Assembly: GCA_031552335.1 (NCBI GenBank)
Contig: JAVBMQ010000042.1
Location: forward strand, 1 to 35,279
Source: JAISFI01 sp031552335
Lineage (GTDB): Bacteria; Bacteroidota; Bacteroidia; Bacteroidales; Azobacteroidaceae
Direction: 5' to 3'
DNA: 35,279 nt
Shown: in pieces, positions 7,942 through 16,448 of the stretch
How positions within the stretch are numbered: position 1 is the first letter of the stretch
How the letters are laid out: every line of letters starts with the position of its first letter
Position numbers and translations under genes: made by a program
Notes under the pieces: model-generated
Database searches by the model: none
What the model saw: only the letters and a program-made list of their open reading frames with translations
Told to the model about the DNA's origin: nothing

Positions 7942-8658
7942 TTAAAAATTAAATATATCGCTCATTGTGAGAAATCCTTTTTTACCTACAGTAAACTCTG
8001 CAGCAATAACAGCGCCTAAAGCAAAGCCTTTACGGTTTTTTGCGTCATGTTTGATGCTGATGATATCTGCCTCCGATTCATAAATAACCTCATGTATTCC
8101 GGGGACTTCACCTTCCCGGAAAGATTGAATTGAAAGCACTTCAGGAGAAATCTCTTCTCCCTCCTGCCATACTTTTTTCCGGTCGATATTTTCAAGGATA
8201 CCTTCAGCCAATGTAATACCTGTACCACTAGGTGAGTCGAGCTTATGGATGTGATGGGTTTCTTCCATCCTCACATTATATGCCGGGAACTGGTTCATGA
8301 TACGAGCCAGATATTTGTTTACGGAAAAAAAGATATTCACCCCGATACTGTAATTAGAGGCATAGAAAAATGTTTTCCCTTCATTCCTGCAAATGTGTTT
8401 GATCTCGTCTAAGTGCTCTAACCAACCTGTAGTACCGGAAACAACCGGAACATTTACAGCAAAACATTTTTTATAATTTTCATAAGCAGCCGAAGGTTGG
8501 CTGAATTCAATAGCTACATCGGCAGTTTTGAAAGCTTCACTGTCAATACAATCCTTACTGTCTATGTCAATGATAGAAACGATCTGATGTCCGCGTTCCA
8601 GGGCAATTTTCTCTATTTCTTTGCCCATTTTTCCATAACCGATTAAAGCAATCTTCAT
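7942..8658 (-). CDS. dapB: 4-hydroxy-tetrahydrodipicolinate reductase
   Basis: Catalyses the NAD(P)H-dependent reduction step towards meso-diaminopimelate and lysine, needed for peptidoglycan. It has 238 residues, the short form usual in Bacteroidota. Visible are the Rossmann motif GYGKMG (7-12), VSGTTGW (73-79), the catalytic His pair in ETHHIHK (133-139) and the substrate-binding SPSGTG (142-147). It is the first gene of an operon with two LepB proteins and WbqC; the metabolic gene and the export genes appear linked only by position. A promoter box lies at 8686-8693. No lysine riboswitch is seen in the short leader. Confidence 0.95.
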   Translation of the reverse strand: MKIALIGYGKMGKEIEKIALERGHQIVSIIDIDSKDCIDSEAFKTADVAIEFSQPSAAYENYKKCFAVNVPVVSGTTGWLEHLDEIKHICRNEGKTFFYASNYSIGVNIFFSVNKYLARIMNQFPAYNVRMEETHHIHKLDSPSGTGITLAEGILENIDRKKVWQEGEEISPEVLSIQSFREGEVPGIHEVIYESEADIISIKHDAKNRKGFALGAVIAAEFTVGKKGFLTMSDIFNF

Positions 8659-8685
8659 GTTTATAGTTGAATAAATTTAGACTTA

Positions 8686-8693
8686 CAAAGGTA
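8686..8693 (-). promoter_or_regulatory. -7 box of the dapB-lepB operon promoter
   Basis: The minus strand reads TACCTTTG, an exact TAnnTTTG match, 27 bases ahead of the dapB start. A TTTG lies about 15 bases upstream, closer than usual. Confidence 0.6.
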
Positions 8694-9139
8694 GAGAAAA
8701 TTTTAGAACAAACAGCGGATTCTGTAAATTTGGTTGGTTGTGGCTTTATTTCTTTTCAATAAGATTTATTCTAATAACGCAAACAGTACAAAGAAAATGG
8801 AGTTGTTGACAAAGCTATAGCATTTGCTTTGACAGAAACTGATTCAATTGAAAATGAAATAAACAGTGACCTATTTATTGAAAATTTTGGGAAAAACATT
8901 GTAATTTCCTAATTTATAAATGATTATGCAATCATGTCGTTCATACGTGGAATCCCCACTTCTTTTTTCATAAAAAACGACACAATACCAGCTGTATTGA
9001 ATCCGAATTACCATCAAATTTGAAATGATTGTATAACAGACAAAAAAAACTGTATAAGGTTTGGTTATTATCATAATAATAATCAGGTCATTAATGTGTT
9101 GGTTTCTGCCGTTTCTTTCGTATTATTTTTTCAAAGTAG
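8694..9139. other. Gene-relic intergenic stretch
   Basis: This 446-base stretch has no intact gene. On the plus strand 8778-8912 is an open frame without a start codon, ending in LFIENFGKNIVIS and a stop; it reads like the C-terminus of a lost protein. On the minus strand 8924-8971 encodes a 15-residue tail starting MKKEVGIPRMND. The last part (about 9105-9150) may be a frameshifted continuation of the DUF4143 relic that follows, since YYFFKVVDIL sits just ahead of it in another frame. No family could be assigned to the first two fragments. The stretch looks like decayed accessory DNA. Confidence 0.4.
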
Positions 9140-9736
9140 TTGATATTTTATAAGAATATGAGAAGTTTTGACAATCTTTCAAAATTCTTAATGGGTGCAA
9201 TTGGAAGTGTTGTTTCAGCAAATAGCATTTCAAAGACAATGAAACAGAATAGACAAGATATACACCACAACACAGTGGAAAAATATATTGAGTATTTAGT
9301 AAATTCCTACATTTTTTACCAGGTAAACCGCTTTGATATAAAGGGGAAACAACAACTAGCAACACAAGAAAAATACTATCTGGCAGATATTGGATTTCGG
9401 AATTTGAAACTAGGAAAATTTCAATATCAGGATGTAGGACATATTTTAGAAAACATTGTATATTTGGAATTGAACAGACGAGGTTATCAGATTTGGATTG
9501 GAAAAGTTGGAGAGTATGAAGTGGATTTTATTGTGAAAAACGCTCTAAATAAGTTTGAATATTATCAAGTAACATGCTCAATGTCTGACCCCAAAACATC
9601 AGAACGAGAAATCCGTCCATTAAAATCTATTGACGACAATTATCCAAAATACATTATCTCAACTGATATAATAACTACCGACATAGAAGGAATTGAACAC
9701 ATAAATATTGTTGATTGGCTATTGAAGAAAAAATAG
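9140..9736 (+). pseudogene. C-terminal half of an AAA_14/DUF4143 ATPase
   Basis: About 195 residues matching only the C-terminal, restriction-nuclease-like domain of the AAA_14-DUF4143 ATPases. Recognisable blocks are SANSIS, FYQVNRFDIKGKQQL, QEKYYLADIGFRN, GHILENIVYLELNRRGYQIW, GKVGEYEVDFIV and NYPKYIISTD. Full-length members have about 380-400 residues with an N-terminal P-loop ATPase; no Walker motifs exist upstream in any frame. A stop codon precedes the TTG at 9140, and the preceding in-phase-looking peptide is in another frame. The first ATG is at 9158. The most likely reading is a decayed gene. A stand-alone nuclease-like product is possible but would be unusual. Full-length relatives are scattered accessory genes of unclear function. 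Confidence 0.75.
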
Positions 9737-9866
9737 CTCCTATACCTAAAAAATATGAGTTTGTATATATACAAAATAATCCATATAAATGGCTATGTTC
9801 TAAGATTTTATAAACCAATTACTAAGAAGTAACCACAAATATCATATAAGAATCCTTTTTTTAGTG

Positions 9867-9874
9867 TATATTTG
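9867..9874 (+). promoter_or_regulatory. -7 box of the DUF2851-aroB operon promoter
   Basis: The plus strand reads TATATTTG, matching TAnnTTTG, 30 bases ahead of the ATG at 9905. No clear -33 element was seen. Confidence 0.45.
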
Positions 9875-9904
9875 CATCTTAATCAAACCATAATTAATGA
9901 AAAA

Positions 9905-11212
9905 ATGGAACGTTTACTCCACTACGTTTGGAAATACAGGCTTTACCCTGAGCTGGTCACTACAACAGGAATTCCTTTCACAGTCATTGATCCGGGTATC
10001 CACAATACCCATGCTGGTCCTGATTTTTTCAATGCAAAAATCAAAATCGGAGATAAAACATGGGCGGGAAATGTGGAAATACACAGATTTGCCTCTGATT
10101 GGTACCGGCATGAACATCATTTGAATCATGCATATGATTCGGTTATTCTACATGTTGTGGAACATGACGATATCTCAGAGGTTTTGACAAAAAACGAAAG
10201 AAAGATTTTACAGTCGGTACTGGTTATTCCCGATGAAATCAGGAAAAATTATAATTATCTGTTGCATACTGAAAAGGAAATTCCTTGTTTAGAGAGACTT
10301 TCCGAAATACCGGAAATACATTTGAATGCATGGAAAAATGCACTTACCGTAGAACGGCTCCAAAATAAAACGAAACATATTCTACAAATGCTGGAACTTT
10401 ATCATGGTGATTGGGAAGAAGTGTTTTATGTATTATTATGCCGGAATTTCGGATTCGGCATCAACGGAGATGCATTTGAGTTATTAGCCAAAAGTCTGCC
10501 TTTAAAATATATCCGGAAGCATCAGGATAATTTTTTGCAGGTAGAGGCATTGTTTTTCGGACAGGCAGGTTTATTGGAAGAGGAAAATTCTGAAAGTAAT
10601 TATTATCAGCTTTTACAGGAAGAATATCGTTTCCTTCGGAAAAAATTCGATTTAAGAGCATTGGAAAATCATATTTTTAAACGGCTCCGGATTCGTCCGC
10701 AAAATTTTCCACATGTCAAGATTGCACAATTGGCTGCTCTTTTTTACCGGAACGAACATTTCTTTTCCCGTATGTTAAACATAAACGAGCAAAAAGAATA
10801 TTATGAATTATTCACACCACAGGTTTCTGACTTCTGGACGGAACATTATCATTTCAATTCCCATACTGTAAAAAAAGAGAGAAAATTAGGATTCTCTGCC
10901 TTGCAAATCATTTTGATCAATACAGTCATTCCTATACTCTTTGCTTATGGGAAAAGAAAGAAAAATAACGAATTCATCGAAAAATCATTATATTTACAAG
11001 AAACCATTCCGGCAGAAAAGAATGCCATTATCACTCTCTTTCAAAGAGCAGGAGTCAAAGTCGATCATGCTGCTGACTCACAGGCATTAATTCAGCTTAA
11101 AAGAGAGTATTGCGAGAAAAAAGAATGTTTGTTTTGCAGGATTGGGCATTGTTTGTTGTCTAACAAAAAAAATGCACTAAATTTGCAGGTTAAAAGTAAT
11201 CGGGTAATATGA
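9905..11212 (+). CDS. DUF2851 family protein
   Basis: A protein of 435 residues of the Bacteroidota-specific DUF2851 family, recognised by the N-terminal blocks MERLLHYVWKYRLYP, PGIHNTHAGPDFFNAKI, WAGNVEIH and SDWYRHEHHLNHAYDSVILH, and by a C-terminal Cys cluster (CEKKECLFCRIGHCL) that may bind a metal. The function is unknown; the His/Asp-rich N-terminal blocks suggest a hydrolase-like or metal-binding fold, but that is inference. No signal peptide is visible. The open frame begins at 9872, but the promoter box overlaps that point, so the ATG at 9905 is chosen. The stop overlaps the next start by 4 bases (ATGA), which shows an operon with the Ig-like lipoprotein. Confidence 0.88.
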   Translation: MERLLHYVWKYRLYPELVTTTGIPFTVIDPGIHNTHAGPDFFNAKIKIGDKTWAGNVEIHRFASDWYRHEHHLNHAYDSVILHVVEHDDISEVLTKNERKILQSVLVIPDEIRKNYNYLLHTEKEIPCLERLSEIPEIHLNAWKNALTVERLQNKTKHILQMLELYHGDWEEVFYVLLCRNFGFGINGDAFELLAKSLPLKYIRKHQDNFLQVEALFFGQAGLLEEENSESNYYQLLQEEYRFLRKKFDLRALENHIFKRLRIRPQNFPHVKIAQLAALFYRNEHFFSRMLNINEQKEYYELFTPQVSDFWTEHYHFNSHTVKKERKLGFSALQIILINTVIPILFAYGKRKKNNEFIEKSLYLQETIPAEKNAIITLFQRAGVKVDHAADSQALIQLKREYCEKKECLFCRIGHCLLSNKKNALNLQVKSNRVI

Positions 11213-13137
11213 CAAAAAACAAATTGATCGGTTGTATCAGAGATGCTGTTGTTATCTTCGTTTGCGGACTCTTTTTCGCTTGCATGTTATATGCCTGTGC
11301 AAGTGTAGGATCGCCGATGGGAGGGCCTGTAGATGAAACTCCTCCTCATTTCGTATCAAGCACACCAGCACCAAACTCTATCGATTACAATAAAAACAAA
11401 ATCGAAATCCATTTTGATGAGTTAGTCACATTGGATAATCCGATGAATAAAGTAATTATTACTCCGCCACAGACCCAATTTCCTGTAATCAAAGCAATCG
11501 GCAAAAAAGTGCAGGTAGAGATAAAAGACAGTCTCCAGTCCAATACTACTTATACTATTGATTTTGCTGATGCTATTACCGATAACAATGAAAAAAATGT
11601 ATTGGAGAACTTTACTTTCGCCTTTTCAACGGGAGATGTTGTTGATTCCCTTGTTGTTTCGGGAACTTTATTAAATGCCCAGAATTTAGAGCCCATGCCG
11701 GGAATACTGGTTGGTTTACATAAAAATCTCGATGATACTGCTTTTGTGAAACTCCCATTTCTCAGGACTACCAAAACCAATGAGCGTGGCAACTTCTGGA
11801 TACGTAATATATCACCGGGTACTTACCGGGTTTATGCATTGAACGACCTGAACCGGGATTACAGATTTGATCAGCCGGGTGAAGAGATTGCATTCAGTGA
11901 CAGCCTCATCATCCCTTCATTTGTTCCTGCAACCCGTATAGATACTATTTGGAAAGATAGTATTACTGTTGATACCATTATTCAAACAGATTATAATCGC
12001 TTTATTCCTGATGATGTCGTACTTTTCCTATTCAAAGAAGGTTTTGAAAAACAATATTTAAGAAAATCAGAAAGAACAAATCAGCATAATTTTCTTTTAT
12101 ATTTCAACGCTCCGGTAGATTCTCTTCCTGAAATCCGTTTTCTTAATGTAGAGAATGTTTCTCCGGATTGGAACATTATTGAATATACGGAAGAAAAAAG
12201 AACCCTTAATTATTGGATCAAAGATTCAACCATTTACAATATGGATACATTGAGTATAGAGGTGTCCTATTTAAAGAGCGATAGTTTGAATCTACCTGTC
12301 TTAACGAATGATACCTTATCATTGTTTATGAAACGCGTTCCGAAAAAAAGCAGTAAAAAAGATAAAAAGAATGAAGAAGAAAAAATTGAATTTTTAGGTG
12401 TTAATATTGAAGCCTCTTTTTCAATGGATATTTTTGATTCTGTTAAGGTTAAATTTTCAGAACCGCTTTTACATTTTGATTCTGCATATATTTCATTAGA
12501 AAGGAAAATAGACTCTGTCTCCTGGAAACCTATCAAATTTTCAGTCATTCAAAATGAAATGAATCCCATGCAATATGCTATTTATCATAAGTGGGAATAT
12601 GGCAAGGATTATAGAATAAGTATAGATTCTGCCCTTTTCACCGGGATTTATGGAAAATGGAATGATCGTCAGGAAACAAATTTTAAAGTCAAAGCTGAAA
12701 CTGAATACGGACACTTATATGTAAATATCTCCGGCATAGACGGATCCGGATTTGGAGAGTTGCTGGACGGTTCAGATAAAGTAGTCCGAAAGTCAGAGTT
12801 AAAAGACGGCGGATTATTATTTATGAATCTTAAACCATCGAAATATTATCTCCGTTATATCGCAGACACAAATGGGAACGGGAAATGGGATACAGGTGAT
12901 TATGCAAAACACCTGCATCCGGAACAGGTATTTTACTATCCGGCCTTTTTTGATATTCGTTCCAATTGGGAAGTTGAAGAGAATTGGAATGTAACAGAGG
13001 CTCCCGTCATTCACCAAAAACTCATAGAAATAACGAAGAATAAACCTAAAGAAAAAAAGAAAAATGTCAATGCTCAAAATGCCCAGAATGGACGCAATAA
13101 TGCTCAGAATTCGAGATTTGTCGGTCCGGGGATGTAA
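11209..13137 (+). CDS. Ig-like (SbsA-type) domain lipoprotein
   Basis: A surface or periplasmic lipoprotein of 642 residues. A hydrophobic leader ends with lipobox Cys30 (LYACAS), followed by GSPMGGPVDETPP, a conserved opening in this Bacteroidota family. The next ~100 residues form a bacterial Ig-like SbsA domain (PHFVSSTPAPNSI, IHFDELVTLDNP, YTIDFADAITDNN). A transthyretin/carboxypeptidase-regulatory-like segment follows (GTYRVYALNDLNRDYRFD), then beta-rich sequence with a second calcium-binding-like DTNGNGKWDTGD stretch near 600. A Lys- then Asn/Gln-rich low-complexity tail ends the protein. The exact role is unknown. It is the second gene of an operon (4-base overlap with DUF2851); its 3' end overlaps the start of the DUF3108 gene. 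Confidence 0.85.
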   Translation: MTKNKLIGCIRDAVVIFVCGLFFACMLYACASVGSPMGGPVDETPPHFVSSTPAPNSIDYNKNKIEIHFDELVTLDNPMNKVIITPPQTQFPVIKAIGKKVQVEIKDSLQSNTTYTIDFADAITDNNEKNVLENFTFAFSTGDVVDSLVVSGTLLNAQNLEPMPGILVGLHKNLDDTAFVKLPFLRTTKTNERGNFWIRNISPGTYRVYALNDLNRDYRFDQPGEEIAFSDSLIIPSFVPATRIDTIWKDSITVDTIIQTDYNRFIPDDVVLFLFKEGFEKQYLRKSERTNQHNFLLYFNAPVDSLPEIRFLNVENVSPDWNIIEYTEEKRTLNYWIKDSTIYNMDTLSIEVSYLKSDSLNLPVLTNDTLSLFMKRVPKKSSKKDKKNEEEKIEFLGVNIEASFSMDIFDSVKVKFSEPLLHFDSAYISLERKIDSVSWKPIKFSVIQNEMNPMQYAIYHKWEYGKDYRISIDSALFTGIYGKWNDRQETNFKVKAETEYGHLYVNISGIDGSGFGELLDGSDKVVRKSELKDGGLLFMNLKPSKYYLRYIADTNGNGKWDTGDYAKHLHPEQVFYYPAFFDIRSNWEVEENWNVTEAPVIHQKLIEITKNKPKEKKKNVNAQNAQNGRNNAQNSRFVGPGM

Positions 13138-13963
13138 ATTCTGCATCCTTTTCTTCGTTATGTTCCTGATGACTTTTCCTGTATATGCAACAGGAAATCA
13201 GAAGGAAGACCTGCCGTTTGCTCCGGGAGAACAACTTTCTTTTGACATTCATTATAAATGGGGAATTATCATGGCTAAAGCAGGTACCGCCAAATATTCC
13301 ATCAGTGAATCAAAATATGGAAATAACCCGGTATTTCGTTCCACACTTTCTTTCAGAACCTCTTCCGGTTTTGATAAAATTTTCAAAATCCGGGATACCC
13401 TGCATTCTTATACCAATATGAACTTAGAACCGGTTTATCACAAGAAATTTCTTCATGAAGGTAATAGTAATTATGTTGAGGAACTTATTTTTCAAGAATA
13501 TGGAAGTAAAAGTACTAAAGCCCGTTCGTTAAGATATCATATGGATGGATCTGTGTGGTTTGACAAAACATTGGAATCCCAGTCCATCGCGTTTGATATG
13601 GTGGGTATTTTTATGTTTGCCCGCACACTGGATTATGAAAATTTGACCCCGGGAACTACTATCTCTTTGTGTTCTTTTGTAGGACGGGATATGGTCAAAA
13701 TGAAAGCCCGTTATCGGGGACAAGTGATTCTGGAAAAAGGGAGCGATAAAAAATACAAAGCATTGAAATTTGACCTGGATGTCATTGACGATGCTTTCGA
13801 GACCAACAAATCCGCCATTGAACTTTGGATAAGTGATGATCCGAACAGACTTCCCCTGAGAATCAAGGCAAAATTAAAAATTGGAGCAGCCGAAGCGGAT
13901 TTATCATCTTTTTCCGGAAATAAATATCCGATCAGTTCTTTAGTTGTTATCAAAAAAAAATAA
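13100..13963 (+). CDS. DUF3108 family exported protein
   Basis: A protein of about 287 residues with an N-terminal signal sequence (hydrophobic CILFFVMFLMTFPVYA) and a DUF3108 body beginning LPFAPGEQLSFDIHYKWG, with further typical blocks AGTAKYSI, FDKIFKIRDTLHSY and DDAFETNKSAIELWISDD. It probably folds as a beta-rich periplasmic domain; function unknown. The start is uncertain: in-frame ATGs at 13064, 13073, 13088 and 13100 all lie inside the preceding gene. The ATG at 13100 leaves the shortest N-region and a 38-base overlap, and is preferred. It is the third gene of the operon ending with aroB. Confidence 0.82.
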   Translation: MLRIRDLSVRGCKFCILFFVMFLMTFPVYATGNQKEDLPFAPGEQLSFDIHYKWGIIMAKAGTAKYSISESKYGNNPVFRSTLSFRTSSGFDKIFKIRDTLHSYTNMNLEPVYHKKFLHEGNSNYVEELIFQEYGSKSTKARSLRYHMDGSVWFDKTLESQSIAFDMVGIFMFARTLDYENLTPGTTISLCSFVGRDMVKMKARYRGQVILEKGSDKKYKALKFDLDVIDDAFETNKSAIELWISDDPNRLPLRIKAKLKIGAAEADLSSFSGNKYPISSLVVIKKK

Positions 13964-13981
13964 CCATTCAAATTCTATAAA

Positions 13982-15040
13982 ATGTCTCAGCAAGTTATCA
14001 AATGTACTCAATTCAAGGAAGATTTCCGTCAGGCTTTATCTCCTATTTCTTATGATAAAATCTTTCTTCTGACAGATGATAACAGCCATCAACTTTGTAA
14101 GCCTTTATTTGAAGAAACAGATATCCTGAATGATATGCAGGAAATTATTATCCGGGCTGGAGATCAGCACAAAAACGTAGACGCTTTATCAGATGTCTGG
14201 CGATTCCTGAGCAGAAATGGTGCTACAAGAAAATCCCTGTTGATCAATCTGGGAGGAGGAATGGTAACCGATCTGGGAGGATTTGCAGCAGCGTCTTTCA
14301 AAAGAGGCATCCGGTTTATCAATATTCCAACTACTCTTTTAGGTGCTGTGGATGCTGCTGTAGGAGGAAAAACCGGGATCAATTTTGATGGACTTAAAAA
14401 TGAAATCGGAGCCTTTTCACCGGCAGAAACAGTATTGATCAATGCCGATTTTTTCAAAACTTTAGACAAACAAAATCTTCTTTCAGGTTATGCAGAAATG
14501 GTCAAACACAGTCTACTGAAAGATGAAGAAGAATGGCTTAAAATATTGAAATTCGATTTTGAACTTGTTGACTATGGTCTTTTGGAAGATTTATTGATTT
14601 CATCGGTACATGTAAAAGAAAAGATTGTGGAAGCAGATCCTTTCGAGAAAAATATCCGCAAAGGATTAAACTTAGGACATACAATCGGGCATGCCTTTGA
14701 AAGCCTTTCCCATGAACTTGGCCGTCCGGTTTTGCACGGATATGCTGTAGCCTGGGGTATGGTTTGTGAGTTATACCTCTCCTACCGATTTTGCGGATTT
14801 GACAAAACAGTATTATCAAAAACAATCGATTTCATCAGGGAAAATTACGGAACTTTCTTCTTTGACTGCAAACAATATGATCGTCTTTTTGAATTCATGC
14901 AGCATGACAAAAAAAATGAAGACAACCATATCATTTTTACGATGCTGGAAAGTATCGGAAAAATAAAAATCAACCAAACTGCATCTAAGGAAGACATATA
15001 TGAAGTCCTGGATTTTTACAGGGAAAGCTTTGGAATATAA
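13982..15040 (+). CDS. aroB: 3-dehydroquinate synthase
   Basis: The second enzyme of the shikimate pathway: converts DAHP to 3-dehydroquinate using NAD and a divalent metal. It has 352 residues, normal length. Visible are the NAD-binding GGGMVTDLGGF (91-101), PTTLLGAVDAAVGGKTGIN (116-134), and the metal ligand region Glu172 in SGYAEMVKHS with the histidine blocks NLGHTIGHAFE (230-240) and LHGYAVAWG (251-259). It is the last gene of the DUF2851 operon, 18 bases after the DUF3108 gene. The tRNA-Pro promoter starts inside its last codons (TTTG at 15029-15032). Confidence 0.96.
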   Translation: MSQQVIKCTQFKEDFRQALSPISYDKIFLLTDDNSHQLCKPLFEETDILNDMQEIIIRAGDQHKNVDALSDVWRFLSRNGATRKSLLINLGGGMVTDLGGFAAASFKRGIRFINIPTTLLGAVDAAVGGKTGINFDGLKNEIGAFSPAETVLINADFFKTLDKQNLLSGYAEMVKHSLLKDEEEWLKILKFDFELVDYGLLEDLLISSVHVKEKIVEADPFEKNIRKGLNLGHTIGHAFESLSHELGRPVLHGYAVAWGMVCELYLSYRFCGFDKTVLSKTIDFIRENYGTFFFDCKQYDRLFEFMQHDKKNEDNHIIFTMLESIGKIKINQTASKEDIYEVLDFYRESFGI

Positions 15041-15059
15041 AAAAAAATCCGTATCTTTG
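15029..15059 (+). promoter_or_regulatory. tRNA-Pro promoter
   Basis: TTTG (15029-15032), a gap of 19 bases, then TATCTTTG (15052-15059). This is a full match to the Bacteroidota consensus TTTG-N19-21-TAnnTTTG and the best-formed promoter in the window. The tRNA begins 12 bases after the box. The -33 element lies within the last codons of aroB. Confidence 0.8.
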
Positions 15060-15070
15060 CGGTCTATTTT

Positions 15071-15145
15071 CGGGGTGTAGCTCAGCCCGGTTAGAGTACA
15101 CGTCTGGGGGGCGTGTGGTCGTACGTTCGAATCGTATCACCCCGA
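15071..15145 (+). tRNA. tRNA-Pro (anticodon GGG)
   Basis: A full cloverleaf of 75 bases. Acceptor arm CGGGGTG (15071-15077) pairs with CACCCCG (15138-15144), with discriminator A15145. The D arm is GCTC...GAGT. The anticodon arm is CACGT / GCGTG around loop CTGGGGG, giving anticodon GGG (proline, codons CCC/CCU). The T arm is GTACG-TTCGAAT-CGTAT. The CCA end is not encoded. A consensus promoter precedes it and a strong hairpin terminator follows. Confidence 0.96.
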
Positions 15146-15151
15146 CACTGA

Positions 15152-15193
15152 TAATCAGCCATTTACAACAAAGTAAGTGGCTGATTACTTTTT
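15152..15193 (+). terminator. Terminator after tRNA-Pro
   Basis: A 15-bp stem (15152-15166 with 15173-15187, including one G-T pair) with loop AACAAA is followed by CTTTTT. The position directly behind the tRNA fits its transcript end. Confidence 0.75.
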
Positions 15194-15223
15194 AGTGGAA
15201 CACATTTGGAACACAAAATAAAG

Positions 15224-15274
15224 ATGAAATCGGCTAAATTCAGGGTCAAGTGCAATCAAAGTAACCTTGTTTGA
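15224..15274 (+). pseudogene. Possible integrase N-terminal stub
   Basis: A 16-codon reading frame, MKSAKFRVKCNQSNLV, follows the tRNA terminator. MKSxxFRV openings are familiar from tyrosine recombinases of Bacteroidales integrative elements, which often insert at tRNA 3' ends. A duplicated word GGAACAC (15197-15203 and 15208-15214) lies just ahead. The frame stops at once and no recombinase catalytic motifs follow in any frame. The reading as an integrase relic rests on a short motif and the position, so it is tentative. Confidence 0.35.
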
Positions 15275-15452
15275 AGAACAAAATTTGAACTTCCCAAAAA
15301 GAAGATATAGATTTTAGCTTCTTCTTTATTCTTTGGGGGACTGCCTGCTTATTGAAAACGCCATTGTCGCTTTCAATTTATTTCTCAAACAATATTTGGT
15401 AATTTCTTAAATGTTTTCTAATTTTATCACCAATATGACGTAAAAAGAAGGA

Positions 15453-15920
15453 ATGAGCATGGAAACAAAAGATATTATAACTTTATCAGTCTCTATCTTG
15501 GCTTTATTGGGTAGCATCTTTACATATTTTGCGCATAGCAAAAGGCTGAATAAGCAACAAGAGCAGATAAATGACTTCCAATTGACCCGGTTACAGAAAG
15601 AAAAAGAAGATAGCAAAAAGGCAGATCTTGTAGGTAGCATTATTCCTTCTCTTTCGCGGGGGCAGGTGAACTCCGTGGAGCCGGGATACTATTCCTTAGG
15701 GATGGAGGATATACCGGGAAGGCATATAGAGAAGAACTTGCATTAAAAAAAAGCCGCAGAAAGACGATTTGAAGCAATACAGGAAAAATATCAAGACCGG
15801 ACGATGCAATTCGTACTCCATAACGATGCAAAGAATAACAATTGGAAAATTGCTGCATTTTCTGCGATCGCAGGTTTTATCTCTCTCATAATTGGTTATA
15901 TCTTAAAAGCACTTGAATAA
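15453..15920 (+). pseudogene. Broken small membrane protein gene
   Basis: The first part encodes about 65 residues: an N-terminal membrane helix (IITLSVSILALLGSIFTYFA) and a charged coiled-coil-like stretch (KRLNKQQEQINDF). The frame then ends at a TAA (15744-15746). Directly after it, in the same frame, lies AERRFEAIQEKYQDR and a second membrane helix (AAFSAIAGFISLIIGYIL) up to a stop at 15918-15920. Between about 15647 and 15748 a different frame reads more naturally (FLRDGGYTGKAYREELALKK). This suggests two compensating frameshifts, one in the run of eight A at 15745-15752. The intact ancestor would have had two membrane helices around a cytoplasmic coiled coil. Function unknown. A shorter product of 97 residues could still be made. 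Confidence 0.5.
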
Positions 15921-16062
15921 CCTTGTATATTTTCAGGGAAATACAGAAACAACCACAACAAAAATAAACGAACCGATATCGACATCGGACACAATTATAC
16001 CGGCATACTTAAATCCTATATTTTCACTTCCTCCGGTTATTAAGGACACGATTGAGAATTAG
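15913..16062 (+). other. Possible short coding relic
   Basis: An open frame of about 49 codons without an ATG (a TTG at 15913) encodes a Thr/Pro/Ile-rich peptide including QGNTETTTTKINEP and FSLPPVIKDTIEN before a stop. It overlaps the end of the broken membrane protein gene and the end of the minus-strand relic. It looks coding-like but has no recognised family. Confidence 0.2.
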
Positions 16063-16290
16063 AGACACTGATCATCTTGATAGTATTTATTTTTAAGTCG
16101 TTCTAAATAGCTCAAATTCTCACAAGCTACCTGCGATACACAATGCTTAATGCAAAGTAAATTCAATTCATCAACTTCAATTGAGTCAGCAATAGTAATT
16201 TGAGAGTCAGGAATATCATTACCCTCTATTCTCTACATCTTGATAAGTTGTATTCTGCTCCATTGTCATTTGTGAAAGTAAAATCATCAT
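16059..16290 (-). pseudogene. Small frameshifted gene, minus strand
   Basis: An ATG at 16290 opens MMILLSQMTMEQNTTYQDV and continues to ENRG, then stop. One base of frameshift at the GGG run (16222-16224) joins it to a long open stretch NDIPDSQITIADSIEVDEL followed by NLLCIKHCVSQVACENLSYL and ERLKNKYYQDDQCL, then stop at 16059. The length of 232 bases fits a gene of about 76 residues with a single indel. No family is recognised. It lies in the decayed stretch behind tRNA-Pro. The rest of that stretch up to typA (16291-16448) shows only a short C-terminal-like tail on the minus strand ending EHQREMEGL. Confidence 0.4.
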
Positions 16291-16448
16291 CTGAAATATA
16301 TTGATAAATACATAACAGGCATTGCCTAAAATAATATTTTAGAGTCCTTCCATTTCCCGTTGATGCTCAACCGGATTTTCAGTTTTAAGTTTATTTATAT
16401 TCAACTATTTTGATCGTACAGATGAATTCTCTTAGTCCAACAGAAATA

